Of a DNA stretch of 64,000 bases, positions 8,799 through 17,187 are shown in pieces. The stretch spans positions 124,001 to 188,000 of the forward strand of contig JAUYRP010000002.1 in assembly GCA_030696695.1 (NCBI GenBank). The letters are read 5' to 3'. Made by a program: the position numbers and the translations under genes. This DNA comes from Methylophilus sp. (GTDB lineage: Bacteria > Pseudomonadota > Gammaproteobacteria > Burkholderiales > Methylophilaceae). The notes under the pieces are model-generated. The model ran no database searches, had not been told where the DNA came from, and worked only from the letters and a program-made list of their open reading frames with translations. Numbering within the stretch: the stretch's first letter is position 1; each line of letters begins with the position of its first letter.

Positions 8799-9281
8799 AT
8801 GTCTTGTTTATCGATGATTGTAGCGGTTGCCAATAATGGTGTGATAGGTGTGAATAACACTTTGCCATGGCACCTGCCTGAGGATTTAAAACGTTTTCGA
8901 GCACTCACCATGGGACATCACATCATCATGGGCCGAAAAACTTACGAGTCATTAGGCCGCTTATTGCCTGGCAGAACCACCGTGATTGTGACGAGAAACG
9001 TAGGTTACCAAGTGGATGGCGCAGTAGTCGTGCATTCACTTGACGATGCCATGCGCTTTTGCAAGCAAGATGAAGAGTTGTTTTTAATAGGCGGCGCTCA
9101 GTTGTATCAAGATGGCCTGCCACATGTCCAAAAACTGTATATCACGCGCGTGGATATCGAGGTCGAAGGCGATGCATTTTTGCCAGAAATTGATTGGGAT
9201 GCTTGGACTTTAATTGAAAAAAAAGACCACTTGTCTGCAAGTGGTCTTCGTTATAGCGATTTAACTTACTTACGTAAGTGA
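8799..9281 (+). CDS. folA: Dihydrofolate reductase
   Basis: NADPH-dependent reduction of dihydrofolate, regenerating the cofactor used by ThyA. 160 aa, the normal size. The N-terminus has MIVAVANNGVIGVNNTLPWHLPEDLKRF with the substrate-binding acidic residue in LPEDL. The NADPH-binding segments are MGRKTYESLG, RTTVIVTRN and IGGAQLY. It is divergent from glrK and convergent with the decarboxylase gene. Its last ~20 codons contain a perfect hairpin that serves as that gene's terminator on the opposite strand. Confidence 0.96.
   Translation: MSCLSMIVAVANNGVIGVNNTLPWHLPEDLKRFRALTMGHHIIMGRKTYESLGRLLPGRTTVIVTRNVGYQVDGAVVVHSLDDAMRFCKQDEELFLIGGAQLYQDGLPHVQKLYITRVDIEVEGDAFLPEIDWDAWTLIEKKDHLSASGLRYSDLTYLRK
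9216..9248 (-). terminator. Minus-strand terminator embedded in the folA coding end
   Basis: AAGACCACTTG (9223-9233) and CAAGTGGTCTT (9238-9248) form a perfect 11-bp stem with a 4-nt loop. On the minus strand the stem is followed by an unbroken T-run (the A-run at 9217-9224 on plus). It lies 47-80 bp past the decarboxylase stop codon and inside the folA reading frame. Confidence 0.85.
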
Positions 9282-9294
9282 TGCCCGCAAACGA

Positions 9295-11532
9295 TTAAGC
9301 TACACAGTCTACATAGTAGATGGCCTTACCATCTACCACTTGTTTGACTAAGCCATGTACGTCAGTTTCAAATCCAGGAAAACGCTCATTAAAGGTACGT
9401 GCAAATTTAAGATAATTAATAATCACGTTGTTAAAGCGCTCACCAGGAATCAATAAAGGAATCCCTGGTGGGTAAGGTGTCAGCAGCACGGCTGTAATTC
9501 TGCCTTCCAACTCGTCAATTGGTACGCGATCAATTTCTCGGTGTGCCATTTTGGCAAAAGCATCGGTTGGTTTCATGGCCGGCACCATGTTTGATAGGTA
9601 CATTTCAGTCGTTAAGCGTGCTACATCGTTGGCTTTATACACTTCATGAATTTGCGTACATAAATCACGTAATCCCATGCGTTCATAGCGTGGTTGTTTT
9701 TGTGCAAACTCTGGCAGTACCTTCCACAATGGTTGGTTTTTGTCGTAATCATCTTTAAATTGTTGCAGTGCAGCCACCATCGTGTTCCAACGTCCCTTGG
9801 TAATACCAATCGTGAACATAATAAAGAAGGAATACAAGCCAGTTTTTTCAACAATCACACCGTGCTCGGCAAGGTATTTGGTCACAATCGCGGCAGGAAT
9901 ACCAAATTTATCAGAGAAATCACCATGGATATCTAGCCCCGGTGTGATGATGGTTGCTTTGATGGGGTCTAGCATGTTGAAGCCTTCAGCCAAATCCCCA
10001 AATCCATGCCAAGCTTCACCCGCTTTCAGCATCCACGAGTCACGCTCCTCAATGCCTTCTTCGGTTAGGTCGTCAGGACCCCATACTTTAAACCACCAGT
10101 CGGCGCCCCATTCTTCATCTACTTTGCGCATGGCACGGCGGAAATCTAACGCTTCCATAATCGACTCTTCAACCAACACTGTACCGCCGGGTGCTTCCAT
10201 CATGGCGGCGGCTACGTCGCAGCTGGCAATAATTGAATATTGTGGGCTGGTTGAGGTGTGCATCAAATATGCTTCATTGAATACATCACGGTCAAGTTGA
10301 TTGCCGATGGCATCCTGCACTAAGATTTGTGATGCCTGACTTAAGCCAGCCAGCAATTTGTGTGTAGATTGCGTAGAGAATACCATGCTCTCTTTACAGC
10401 GCGGGCGATCAGCCCCAATCGCATGGTAATCACCATAAAAATCATGGAACGTGGCATGTGGCAACCAAGCTTCGTCAAAGTGTAAGGTATCAATCTTACC
10501 GTCCAACATTTCTTTGATTTCCTCAACGTTGTACAACACGCCATCATAGGTGGATTGCGTAATGGTCAACACGCGCGGTTTTGCGTTTTTATCCGTGGCA
10601 AATGGGTTGAGTTGTATTTTCTTTTGAATGTTTTCCCAAGCAAATTCGCTTTTTGGAATAGGACCAATAATGCCAAAGTGGTTGCGTGTCGGCATCAAAA
10701 ATACAGGAATCGCACCCGTCATAATGATGGAATGCAATACAGATTTATGGCAGTTACGGTCAACTACCACAATATCGCCAGGCGCTACGGTTGAGTTCCA
10801 TACAATCTTATTAGAAGTGGAGGTGCCATTGGTCACAAAATAGAGGTGATCGCAATTATAAATACGAGCTGCATTGCGTTCAGACGCTGCAACTGGCCCC
10901 GTATGGTCAAGCAATTGACCAAGCTCGTCCACCGCGTTACAGACGTCAGCACGTAACATATTCTCACCAAAAAATTGGTGGAACATTTGACCCACTGGCG
11001 ATTTTAAAAACGCCACGCCACCGGAGTGGCCAGGGCAATGCCATGAATAAGAGCCATCGGCCGCATAGTGTGTTAGTGCTTTGAAAAACGGAGGCGGCAA
11101 GCTATCTAAATAGGCTTTAGCCTCACGAATGATTAAGCGTGCCACAAATTCTGGCGTATCTTCATTCATGTGTATAAAGCCATGCAGTTCACGCAAGACA
11201 TCATTAGGAATGTGGCGAGATGTGCGCGTTTCACCGTGCAAGAAAATAGGAATTTCCTCATTACGATAGCGAATCTCACCTACAAATTTGCGCAACTGTT
11301 CAATGGCCTCGGGTTTTTCTTCAACAATTTCTTCATCGTCAATCGATAAGATAAAGGCAGATGCACGACTTTGCTGTTGAGCGAACGAGGTCAAGTCGCC
11401 ATAGCTGGTGACACCCAAGACTTCAACGCCTTCTTCTTCAATGGCCTTGGCAAGTACGCGAATGCCAAGTCCTGAGGAATTTTCTGAGCGGAAGTCTTCA
11501 TCGATAATGACAACTGGAAAGCGAAACTTCAT
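9295..11532 (-). CDS. Lysine/arginine/ornithine decarboxylase (fold type I PLP)
   Basis: Decarboxylates a basic amino acid to its polyamine/diamine, in the cytoplasm. 745 aa with three parts: an N-terminal wing domain (~1-125), the Orn/Lys/Arg decarboxylase core with SWHCPGHSGGVAF, TNGTSTSNKIVW, HFDEAWLPHA and the PLP lysine in STQSTHKLLAGLSQ, and a C-terminal domain ending ERFPGFETDVHG. The long form with a wing domain matches the biodegradative/inducible AdiA-CadA-LdcC group. Substrate cannot be told from sequence; arginine or lysine is most likely. It is monocistronic behind dcd and has its own terminator inside folA. Confidence 0.88.
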   Translation of the reverse strand: MKFRFPVVIIDEDFRSENSSGLGIRVLAKAIEEEGVEVLGVTSYGDLTSFAQQQSRASAFILSIDDEEIVEEKPEAIEQLRKFVGEIRYRNEEIPIFLHGETRTSRHIPNDVLRELHGFIHMNEDTPEFVARLIIREAKAYLDSLPPPFFKALTHYAADGSYSWHCPGHSGGVAFLKSPVGQMFHQFFGENMLRADVCNAVDELGQLLDHTGPVAASERNAARIYNCDHLYFVTNGTSTSNKIVWNSTVAPGDIVVVDRNCHKSVLHSIIMTGAIPVFLMPTRNHFGIIGPIPKSEFAWENIQKKIQLNPFATDKNAKPRVLTITQSTYDGVLYNVEEIKEMLDGKIDTLHFDEAWLPHATFHDFYGDYHAIGADRPRCKESMVFSTQSTHKLLAGLSQASQILVQDAIGNQLDRDVFNEAYLMHTSTSPQYSIIASCDVAAAMMEAPGGTVLVEESIMEALDFRRAMRKVDEEWGADWWFKVWGPDDLTEEGIEERDSWMLKAGEAWHGFGDLAEGFNMLDPIKATIITPGLDIHGDFSDKFGIPAAIVTKYLAEHGVIVEKTGLYSFFIMFTIGITKGRWNTMVAALQQFKDDYDKNQPLWKVLPEFAQKQPRYERMGLRDLCTQIHEVYKANDVARLTTEMYLSNMVPAMKPTDAFAKMAHREIDRVPIDELEGRITAVLLTPYPPGIPLLIPGERFNNVIINYLKFARTFNERFPGFETDVHGLVKQVVDGKAIYYVDCVA

Positions 11533-11551
11533 AACATTAATCCTTTACTGC

Positions 11552-11603
11552 TAAAACATAGAGGCACAGAGAACCTAGCAGGTTTAAGCTCTGTGCCTCT
11601 ATG
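11552..11603 (-). terminator. Long hairpin downstream of dcd
   Basis: A 15-bp perfect inverted repeat (11557-11571 / 11589-11603, core GAGGCACAGAG) encloses a second small stem AACCT/AGGTT. On the minus strand it is followed by TTTTAG. It likely ends the dcd transcript before the decarboxylase gene. The T-run is short, so attenuation or mRNA stabilisation is also possible. Confidence 0.65.
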
Positions 11604-11632
11604 GTGAGATGCATTAAATAAGTATTACTCAA

Positions 11633-12208
11633 CTAAATTTTAGGCAGTGTCACACCCACTTGCCCTTGATATTTGCCACCGCGGTCTTTGTAAGAGGTTT
11701 CACATATGTCGTCCGCATCTGCCTCAAAGAATAGTACTTGGGCACAGCCTTCATTGGCGTAGATTTTGGCAGGCAGTGGGGTAGTGTTACTGAACTCTAG
11801 TGTGACATAGCCTTCCCATTCTGGTTCGAAAGGGGTGACGTTTACGATAATGCCACAGCGCGCATAAGTAGATTTACCCAAACACACTGTCAGCACATTA
11901 CGCGGAATTCGGAAATACTCTACAGTTCTTGCCAGTGCAAACGAGTTAGGCGGAATAATGCAATAATCTGCGTTTACTTCAACGAATGAATTAGGATCGA
12001 AATTTTTTGGATCCACAATCGTACTATTGAGATTGGTAAATAGCTTAAATTCTTTTGAGCAGCGGATATCATAGCCATAACTAGAGGTGCCGTAAGAGAC
12101 TAGACGTTGCCCTTCGGCATTTACCTTAACCTGCTTGGGCTCAAAGGGCTCAATCATGCCGTGCTCTACAGCCATTTTACGAATCCAACGATCAGATTTA
12201 ATGCTCAT
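11633..12208 (-). CDS. dcd: dCTP deaminase
   Basis: Deaminates dCTP to dUTP, supplying dUMP for ThyA. 191 aa, close to E. coli Dcd (193 aa). The diagnostic segments are present: [22 protein letters not shown], the active-site region [15 protein letters not shown] and [19 protein letters not shown] with the catalytic glutamate. The C-terminus is [15 protein letters not shown] separate long hairpin follows the gene. Assignment is very secure. Confidence 0.96.
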   Translation of the reverse strand: MSIKSDRWIRKMAVEHGMIEPFEPKQVKVNAEGQRLVSYGTSSYGYDIRCSKEFKLFTNLNSTIVDPKNFDPNSFVEVNADYCIIPPNSFALARTVEYFRIPRNVLTVCLGKSTYARCGIIVNVTPFEPEWEGYVTLEFSNTTPLPAKIYANEGCAQVLFFEADADDICETSYKDRGGKYQGQVGVTLPKI

Positions 12209-12293
12209 ATGCGTTCAGTTTTAGAGGTTAAAAGTGAAACGCATTATAAGGCCTAAATACGGTTAAATGATGAAAATTTACAGGAAATGGCCG

Positions 12294-12330
12294 AAAAAAA
12301 TCCCCATTCGATGTTCATCAAATGGGGATA
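12294..12330 (-). terminator. Terminator of zwf
   Basis: ATCCCCATT / AATGGGGAT forms a 9-bp stem around a 12-nt loop. On the minus strand it is followed by a run of Ts (the A-run at 12294-12300 on plus), beginning about 16 bp past the zwf stop codon. Confidence 0.85.
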
Positions 12331-12345
12331 ATTAGATGTGACTAA

Positions 12346-13851
12346 TTAGTGCTGGTCGCCACCTAGTTCAATGCTGTAACGCCAGAATTGATCTTCAGAT
12401 TCAAAAATGACTTTTGATTCTTCTGGATCACGGTTACCTGCGCGATATTGATGCACTGGACCTTTATCTTGCGCCCATGCTTTCACTATCGGGTCAACCA
12501 AGCGCCATTGTGCTTCCACTTCATTAATGTGCAAATATTGTGAAGGGTCACCTTCCATCAAATTGAGCATCAATGTTTCATAAGAGTCGATAGTTTCATC
12601 ATCTTTTTGACGTTGAGGGCCATCAACACTTAGTGTACGCGTGGCAATATCGAGACCTGGAATTTTGGACTCAAATTCCATTTTGATACACTCACGTGGC
12701 TGAATATTAATGATCAGCCAGTTATGATGTTGGTCATCTTTCAACAACATAGGTGCTTTTTTAAAGCGAATCGCTATCGCAGTATTCCCCTCGTGCATGC
12801 GTTTTGCAGTACGCACATAAAAAGGAACACCTTTCCAGCGAGGATTATCAATAAACAGTTTTACAGCAGCATAGGTTTCAGTATTGCTAGATTCCACGCC
12901 ATCACGTTTCAGTTCTTCGAGATAACCAGCCACGTTTTCACCGTGCCCATCGCTGGCACATACGCGACCTGCAGCATACTGCGCGCGGAATGCCTGCTTG
13001 TTTAAGTTGCTCACATCAATAGGGCGAATCGATTCTAGCAGTTTGATTTTTTCTGTACGAATGCTCTCAGGCGTTAAATCTTTAGGTTGCTCCATGGCCA
13101 CCAAAGCCAATGTCTGCAATAAATGGCTTTGGAACATGTCACGTAAAGCACCCGTTGCGTCATAAAACGTGGTGCGGTCGCCAACACCTAAGGTCTCATT
13201 GTTGGTGATTTGCACGTGGTCAATGTGTGCATTGTTCCATAATGGCTCTAGAATTGCGTTGGTAAAACGCGTGAGCATGATATTTTGCACCGCAGATTTA
13301 CCAAGATAATGGTCAATACGATAAATCTGACTTTCTTTTAAATGCTTAGTCAGTCTAGCTTGTAAATCTTGCGCACTTGGTAGGTCGGTGCCGAAAGGTT
13401 TTTCAATCAGCACGCGACGCCAATATTTGCTCTCATCCAATAAGCCGACAGCCGACAGTTGCTCCACTACAGGCGCGAAGTCAGTTGGACGAACAGATAA
13501 GAAATAAGCAAGATTTTGTGGGAATGTTTTTTCGTCTGATAATTTTGCTTTCATTTTATTGAAAGCGTCGGGATCAGTAGGCGGATTTGCGTGGTAGTGA
13601 TTACGTGCGATAAAACGCTCAAACACTGCTTGATCGTAGCCATTTTTGAATTTAGCATCAAGCATACTTTTTACGTCTGCGCGCCATGCGTCCAAGCTTA
13701 CTTCGCCACGACCAACTGAGAGAATCACCATGTGATCAGGTAATCTACCGGCCGCATCCAGACGAAAAAGACCCGGCATAAGTTTGATGCGTGAGAGGTT
13801 ACCACTGGCACCAAATAGAACGAGGGTACAAGGATCAATTTGTTTTGTCAT
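12346..13851 (-). CDS. zwf: Glucose-6-phosphate 1-dehydrogenase
   Basis: Oxidises glucose-6-phosphate to 6-phosphogluconolactone with reduction of NAD(P). 501 aa. The nucleotide-binding loop is FGASGNLSRIKLMPGLF and the substrate-binding signature is RIDHYLGKSAVQN, with a catalytic histidine in the downstream TFYDATGALRDMFQSHLLQ region. In methylotrophs of the RuMP type this enzyme, with gnd and pgl beside it, runs the cyclic oxidation of formaldehyde. The last aspartates and histidines (GGDQH) are normal for betaproteobacterial Zwf. It follows gnd on the same strand after a 128-bp gap with a hairpin. Confidence 0.95.
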   Translation of the reverse strand: MTKQIDPCTLVLFGASGNLSRIKLMPGLFRLDAAGRLPDHMVILSVGRGEVSLDAWRADVKSMLDAKFKNGYDQAVFERFIARNHYHANPPTDPDAFNKMKAKLSDEKTFPQNLAYFLSVRPTDFAPVVEQLSAVGLLDESKYWRRVLIEKPFGTDLPSAQDLQARLTKHLKESQIYRIDHYLGKSAVQNIMLTRFTNAILEPLWNNAHIDHVQITNNETLGVGDRTTFYDATGALRDMFQSHLLQTLALVAMEQPKDLTPESIRTEKIKLLESIRPIDVSNLNKQAFRAQYAAGRVCASDGHGENVAGYLEELKRDGVESSNTETYAAVKLFIDNPRWKGVPFYVRTAKRMHEGNTAIAIRFKKAPMLLKDDQHHNWLIINIQPRECIKMEFESKIPGLDIATRTLSVDGPQRQKDDETIDSYETLMLNLMEGDPSQYLHINEVEAQWRLVDPIVKAWAQDKGPVHQYRAGNRDPEESKVIFESEDQFWRYSIELGGDQH

Positions 13852-13892
13852 AATAAATCCAATAAGGAAATGCCTTAAAATTTAAAGTAATA

Positions 13893-13914
13893 GGGAAAGG
13901 CATACGCCTTTCCC
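13893..13914. repeat. Inverted repeat between gnd and zwf
   Basis: GGGAAAGGC / GCCTTTCCC with a 4-nt loop, a perfect 9-bp stem. The T-content after it is weak on the minus strand, so it is a partial terminator, RNA-stability hairpin or processing site rather than a clear stop. Confidence 0.55.
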
Positions 13915-13979
13915 ACACTGCTAGCAACGCATTTACGCTATTCAGCGTTTTACGCAGCTGCGCGCTACACTATCCGCTA

Positions 13980-14888
13980 TTATTTTTTGGATTTTACTGC
14001 GTGACCACCAAATGCATTACGCATCAGTGATAACAGTTTGTAGCTATAGCCTTCTGCATCTTGACTTCTGAAACGGGCTTGTAGTGCCACTGTCAGCACA
14101 GGGGCCGCAACGCCTTGCTCAACAGCTTCTACTACTGTCCAGCGACCTTCGCCGGAGTCAGCCACGTACGGCGCGATTTCTGTAAGGCTTTGATCTTCTT
14201 TCAGTGCTTCGGCAGTTAAGTCGAGTAACCAGCTACGTACAACAGAACCATGGCGCCATAATTCAGTAATTTGCGCTAAGTCTAATTCGAATTCTTCTTT
14301 ACCTTTGATTAAATCCAAGCCTTCAGCAAATGCTTGCATCATGCCGTATTCAATGCCGTTATGGATCATTTTAGTAAAGTGACCAGAACCAACTGGGCCT
14401 ACGTGTGCCCAACCGCGGTCTGCATGCGTCAATGCTTGCGCATAAGGTGCTAATACGTCTGCATATTGTTTTTCGCCACCGTACATCAAGCAGTAACCAT
14501 TATCTAAGCCCCAAACACCGCCAGAGGTACCACAGTCGATAAAGCCAATGCCGCTTTCTGCTAACATGGCGCCGCGACGCTGGCTGTGTTTGTAATTTGA
14601 GTTGCCGCCATCCACAATAATATCGCCCTTGTTGAGCATTGGGATGAGGTCTTTAATTTGTTTTTCAGTGATTTCGCCAGCCGGCAACATCAGCCAAACG
14701 ATTTTTTGACCCTCAAGCTTGCTGACAGCATCAGCGACTGAGGTTGCTGCTTCCAAGCCTTCGTCTTTGACAAGTTTGTTAACGAATTCGGTATTAAAGT
14801 CAAAACCAACCACGTTGATTTTGTGACGGAGTAAACGAGCAGCCATGTTGCCACCCATTTTGCCTAAGCCTATCATTGCTAATTTCAT
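13980..14888 (-). CDS. gnd: 6-phosphogluconate dehydrogenase, decarboxylating, short form
   Basis: Oxidative decarboxylation of 6-phosphogluconate to ribulose-5-phosphate. At 302 aa it belongs to the short, usually NAD-preferring subgroup (YqeC/GntZ/GndB-like) rather than the 470 aa NADP enzyme. Motifs: N-terminal MIGLGKMGGNMA dinucleotide fold, VDGGNSNYK, CGTSGGVWGL and the catalytic region KMIHNGIEYGMMQAFAEG. Cofactor preference is a family inference. Its promoter faces that of pgl across a short divergent region. Confidence 0.93.
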   Translation of the reverse strand: MKLAMIGLGKMGGNMAARLLRHKINVVGFDFNTEFVNKLVKDEGLEAATSVADAVSKLEGQKIVWLMLPAGEITEKQIKDLIPMLNKGDIIVDGGNSNYKHSQRRGAMLAESGIGFIDCGTSGGVWGLDNGYCLMYGGEKQYADVLAPYAQALTHADRGWAHVGPVGSGHFTKMIHNGIEYGMMQAFAEGLDLIKGKEEFELDLAQITELWRHGSVVRSWLLDLTAEALKEDQSLTEIAPYVADSGEGRWTVVEAVEQGVAAPVLTVALQARFRSQDAEGYSYKLLSLMRNAFGGHAVKSKK

Positions 14889-14969
14889 TCAGATTTTCCT
14901 ATGGTGTGAGGATTGTTAAGAAACACCAACCTTGTGGGTGAGGTGCACTCATTTGCAGAGTTAGGTATA

Positions 14970-14997
14970 ATTATAGCAAATGCAGCTTAGCACTCAA
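14970..14997 (-). promoter_or_regulatory. gnd promoter, -10 shared with pgl side
   Basis: Minus strand TTGAGT (14997-14992), 16-bp spacer, TATAAT (14975-14970). The -10 lies in the palindrome TATAATTATA (14966-14975), so a TATAAT also faces the pgl side. The plus-strand copy has no convincing -35. Confidence 0.55.
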
Positions 14998-15044
14998 AGG
15001 CTGCTTTTTCTTTTTTCAGATATCTTTAGTTTTTGGCGGTTTTC

Positions 15045-15728
15045 ATGGCACTTAATCAAACGCGTTGGCACACATTTCAAACGCAAGACGACATCAATCA
15101 AGCAGCAGTCAGCCGTATTTTGGCGGCTGCAACAGAAGCAATTGCTAAATATGACAGCTTTTTAGTAGTGTTGGCAGGGGGTAGCACGCCCAAAAGCGTG
15201 TATCAGTTGCTTAGTAAACAGCAGGCGGATTGGTCTAAATGGCACGTCTTTCATAATGATGACCGTTGTTTGCCAGTAGACCATGCAGAACGTAATAGCA
15301 AAATGGCCCGTGACGCATGGTTAAACCATGTAGCGATTCCAGCCAATCAAATTCATGATATTCCTACAGAGCTAGGGAATGTAGAAGGCGCAAAAGCTTA
15401 TGCCAAGACACTAGCAGGTGTGCGTGCATTTGATTTGGTGATTTTAGGGTTGGGTGAAGATGGCCACACTGCCAGTTTATTTCCTAACCAAACAGTAGAT
15501 AACAGCGCAGATGTGGTGCCTGTATTTAATGCGCCTAAACCACCTGCAGATCGCGTAACCATGAGCCAAAATCGCTTGAATAACACGCATGAAGTGATGT
15601 TTTTAGTCACTGGTGCAGGTAAACAAGAGGCCGTCGATAACTGGCGCAAGGGCGTTGCGATTCCTGCGACATTGATTTCTCCAGCCAATGGCGTGGATGT
15701 GTATTGTTTTGGTGTTGAGCTCAGATAG
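15045..15728 (+). CDS. pgl: 6-phosphogluconolactonase
   Basis: Hydrolyses 6-phosphogluconolactone, the step between Zwf and Gnd. With the ATG at 15045 (MALNQTRW) it is 227 aa, typical for the NagB-fold DevB type. The track start is an upstream TTG with no ribosome site. Motifs: VLAGGSTPKSVYQLL, FHNDDRCLPVDHAERNSKMA and LGLGEDGHTASLFP. It is divergent from gnd, so the oxidative RuMP/pentose-phosphate enzymes form one locus. A strong bidirectional terminator follows. Confidence 0.94.
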   Translation: MALNQTRWHTFQTQDDINQAAVSRILAAATEAIAKYDSFLVVLAGGSTPKSVYQLLSKQQADWSKWHVFHNDDRCLPVDHAERNSKMARDAWLNHVAIPANQIHDIPTELGNVEGAKAYAKTLAGVRAFDLVILGLGEDGHTASLFPNQTVDNSADVVPVFNAPKPPADRVTMSQNRLNNTHEVMFLVTGAGKQEAVDNWRKGVAIPATLISPANGVDVYCFGVELR

Positions 15729-15754
15729 CCAAAAGTTACATTATTTGGGTATAT

Positions 15755-15783
15755 AAAAAAGGCGCCATGAGCGCCTTTTTTAT
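15755..15783. terminator. Bidirectional terminator between pgl and apbC
   Basis: AAAAAAGGCGC-CATGA-GCGCCTTTTTT: a GC-rich 5-bp stem flanked by A- and T-runs, working for both convergent genes. Confidence 0.92.
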
Positions 15784-15801
15784 ATCGTTAAGTTTTATCT
15801 A

Positions 15802-16890
15802 TTAAGTATTCTGAATGACAATACTTGGAAATTTAGCGCTATGGTCTAAGCTTGCCATGGCGATTTTGCTAGCGGCTTTGCGTGCAATTTCTTTATAAAC
15901 GCTTGCAATTTTGCTCTCAGGTTCTGCAATCACACTAGGCTTACCGCTGTCTGTTTGCATGCGGATACTAATATCCAAAGGCAGACTACCCAATAAATCA
16001 ACGTTGTAATCTTTACTCATTACCTCGCCACCGCCCGCACCAAAAATATGTTCTTCATGTCCACATTTTGAACAAATATGCGTGCTCATGTTTTCGACAA
16101 TACCCAAAATAGGTATGCCGACTTTTTCAAACATCTTCAAGCCCTTGCGAGCATCCAACAGCGCAATGTCTTGGGGAGTGGTGACGATAATAGCACCAGT
16201 GACAGGGATTTTTTGCGCCAATGTCAGTTGAATATCACCTGTGCCTGGTGGCAAATCAATCACGAGGTAATCTAAGTCGCGCCATTTGGTATCACGCAAT
16301 AATTGCTCAAGCGCACCAGTGACCATAGGGCCACGCCACACCATGGGTGTATCGGTATCCACCAAAAAACCTATACTCATTGCTTGTATGCCGTGAGCCA
16401 ACATCGGCTCCATGCTTTTGCCATCCATGCTTTCTGGGCGACCGCTAATCCCCAGCATTTGCGGTTGGCTGGGGCCATAAATGTCTGCGTCTAATAAACC
16501 TACGGTGGCACCTTCAGCGGCTAGGGCAAGCGCCAAGTTTACAGACGTGGTGGATTTGCCTACACCGCCCTTACCAGATGCCACGGCGATCACATTTTTC
16601 ACATTAGGAAGTAAGTTAACGCCGCGTTGCACGCTGTGAGAAACAATACGACTCCCAACGTTAATAGTGATCTTTCCTATGCCCTCTAACGCGGATAAAG
16701 CATCGTGAATTTGTTGTTGAATGTTTTCAAGTTGGCTTTTAGCTGGATAGCCGAGCACCACATCCAAGCTCACATCATTTCCAGAGATATTGATATTCTT
16801 AATGGACTTTCCGTTAACAAAGTCTTTATCTGTATTGGGGTCTATGCATAAAGAAAGTGTGCTTTTGATAAGAAGTTCTGTGATGGCCAT
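15802..16890 (-). CDS. apbC: Iron-sulfur cluster carrier ATPase ApbC/Mrp
   Basis: P-loop NTPase that binds and transfers 4Fe-4S clusters in the cytoplasm. 362 aa. An N-terminal MIP18/DUF59 domain (~1-90) precedes the deviant Walker A GKGGVGKST. Further motifs are LLDADIYGPSQP and DLPPGTGDIQLTLAQ. The cluster-ligating CxxC is in STHICSKCGHEEHIFG. In many betaproteobacteria this gene is divergent from metG; here metG is about 6.7 kb away with ion-transport genes in between. Confidence 0.94.
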   Translation of the reverse strand: MAITELLIKSTLSLCIDPNTDKDFVNGKSIKNINISGNDVSLDVVLGYPAKSQLENIQQQIHDALSALEGIGKITINVGSRIVSHSVQRGVNLLPNVKNVIAVASGKGGVGKSTTSVNLALALAAEGATVGLLDADIYGPSQPQMLGISGRPESMDGKSMEPMLAHGIQAMSIGFLVDTDTPMVWRGPMVTGALEQLLRDTKWRDLDYLVIDLPPGTGDIQLTLAQKIPVTGAIIVTTPQDIALLDARKGLKMFEKVGIPILGIVENMSTHICSKCGHEEHIFGAGGGEVMSKDYNVDLLGSLPLDISIRMQTDSGKPSVIAEPESKIASVYKEIARKAASKIAMASLDHSAKFPSIVIQNT

Positions 16891-17187
16891 TCCATGATCC
16901 TGAATAATGCTTGAGTAAAAAGTTAAGGTATTTTATCTGAATTTCTCACGCGAGTCATGGCATACGCACATAAGAGGGGTATGCGTGTGTAGTATTGGGG
17001 AGTGATAGAACTACTTGAATGCACGTTGAAAATGCACCTATGTTTGCATGTGATGGCTGTCTTATACAACGTTATTTTTTGCTCGCCCTTGTGCTATATC
17101 AAACAGACTGCAAAACAGCTATTTTAGTATGATGGTAACAATACCTACATGAAACTCCATATTCACTAAACATTAAGGAACGCTATA
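16891..17187. other. Intergenic region between apbC and the P-type ATPase
   Basis: 297 bp with divergent genes on both sides, so it should hold both promoters. A TATGAT (17130-17135), about 50 bp before the ATPase start, is a candidate -10 for the ATPase, without a convincing -35. I see no ORF, riboswitch or strong hairpin. Confidence 0.4.

Noticed and set aside
7322-8911. 529-aa version of GlrK
   Set aside because: The extra 53 N-terminal residues overlap divergent folA and lack likeness; ATG at 8752 gives the family length.
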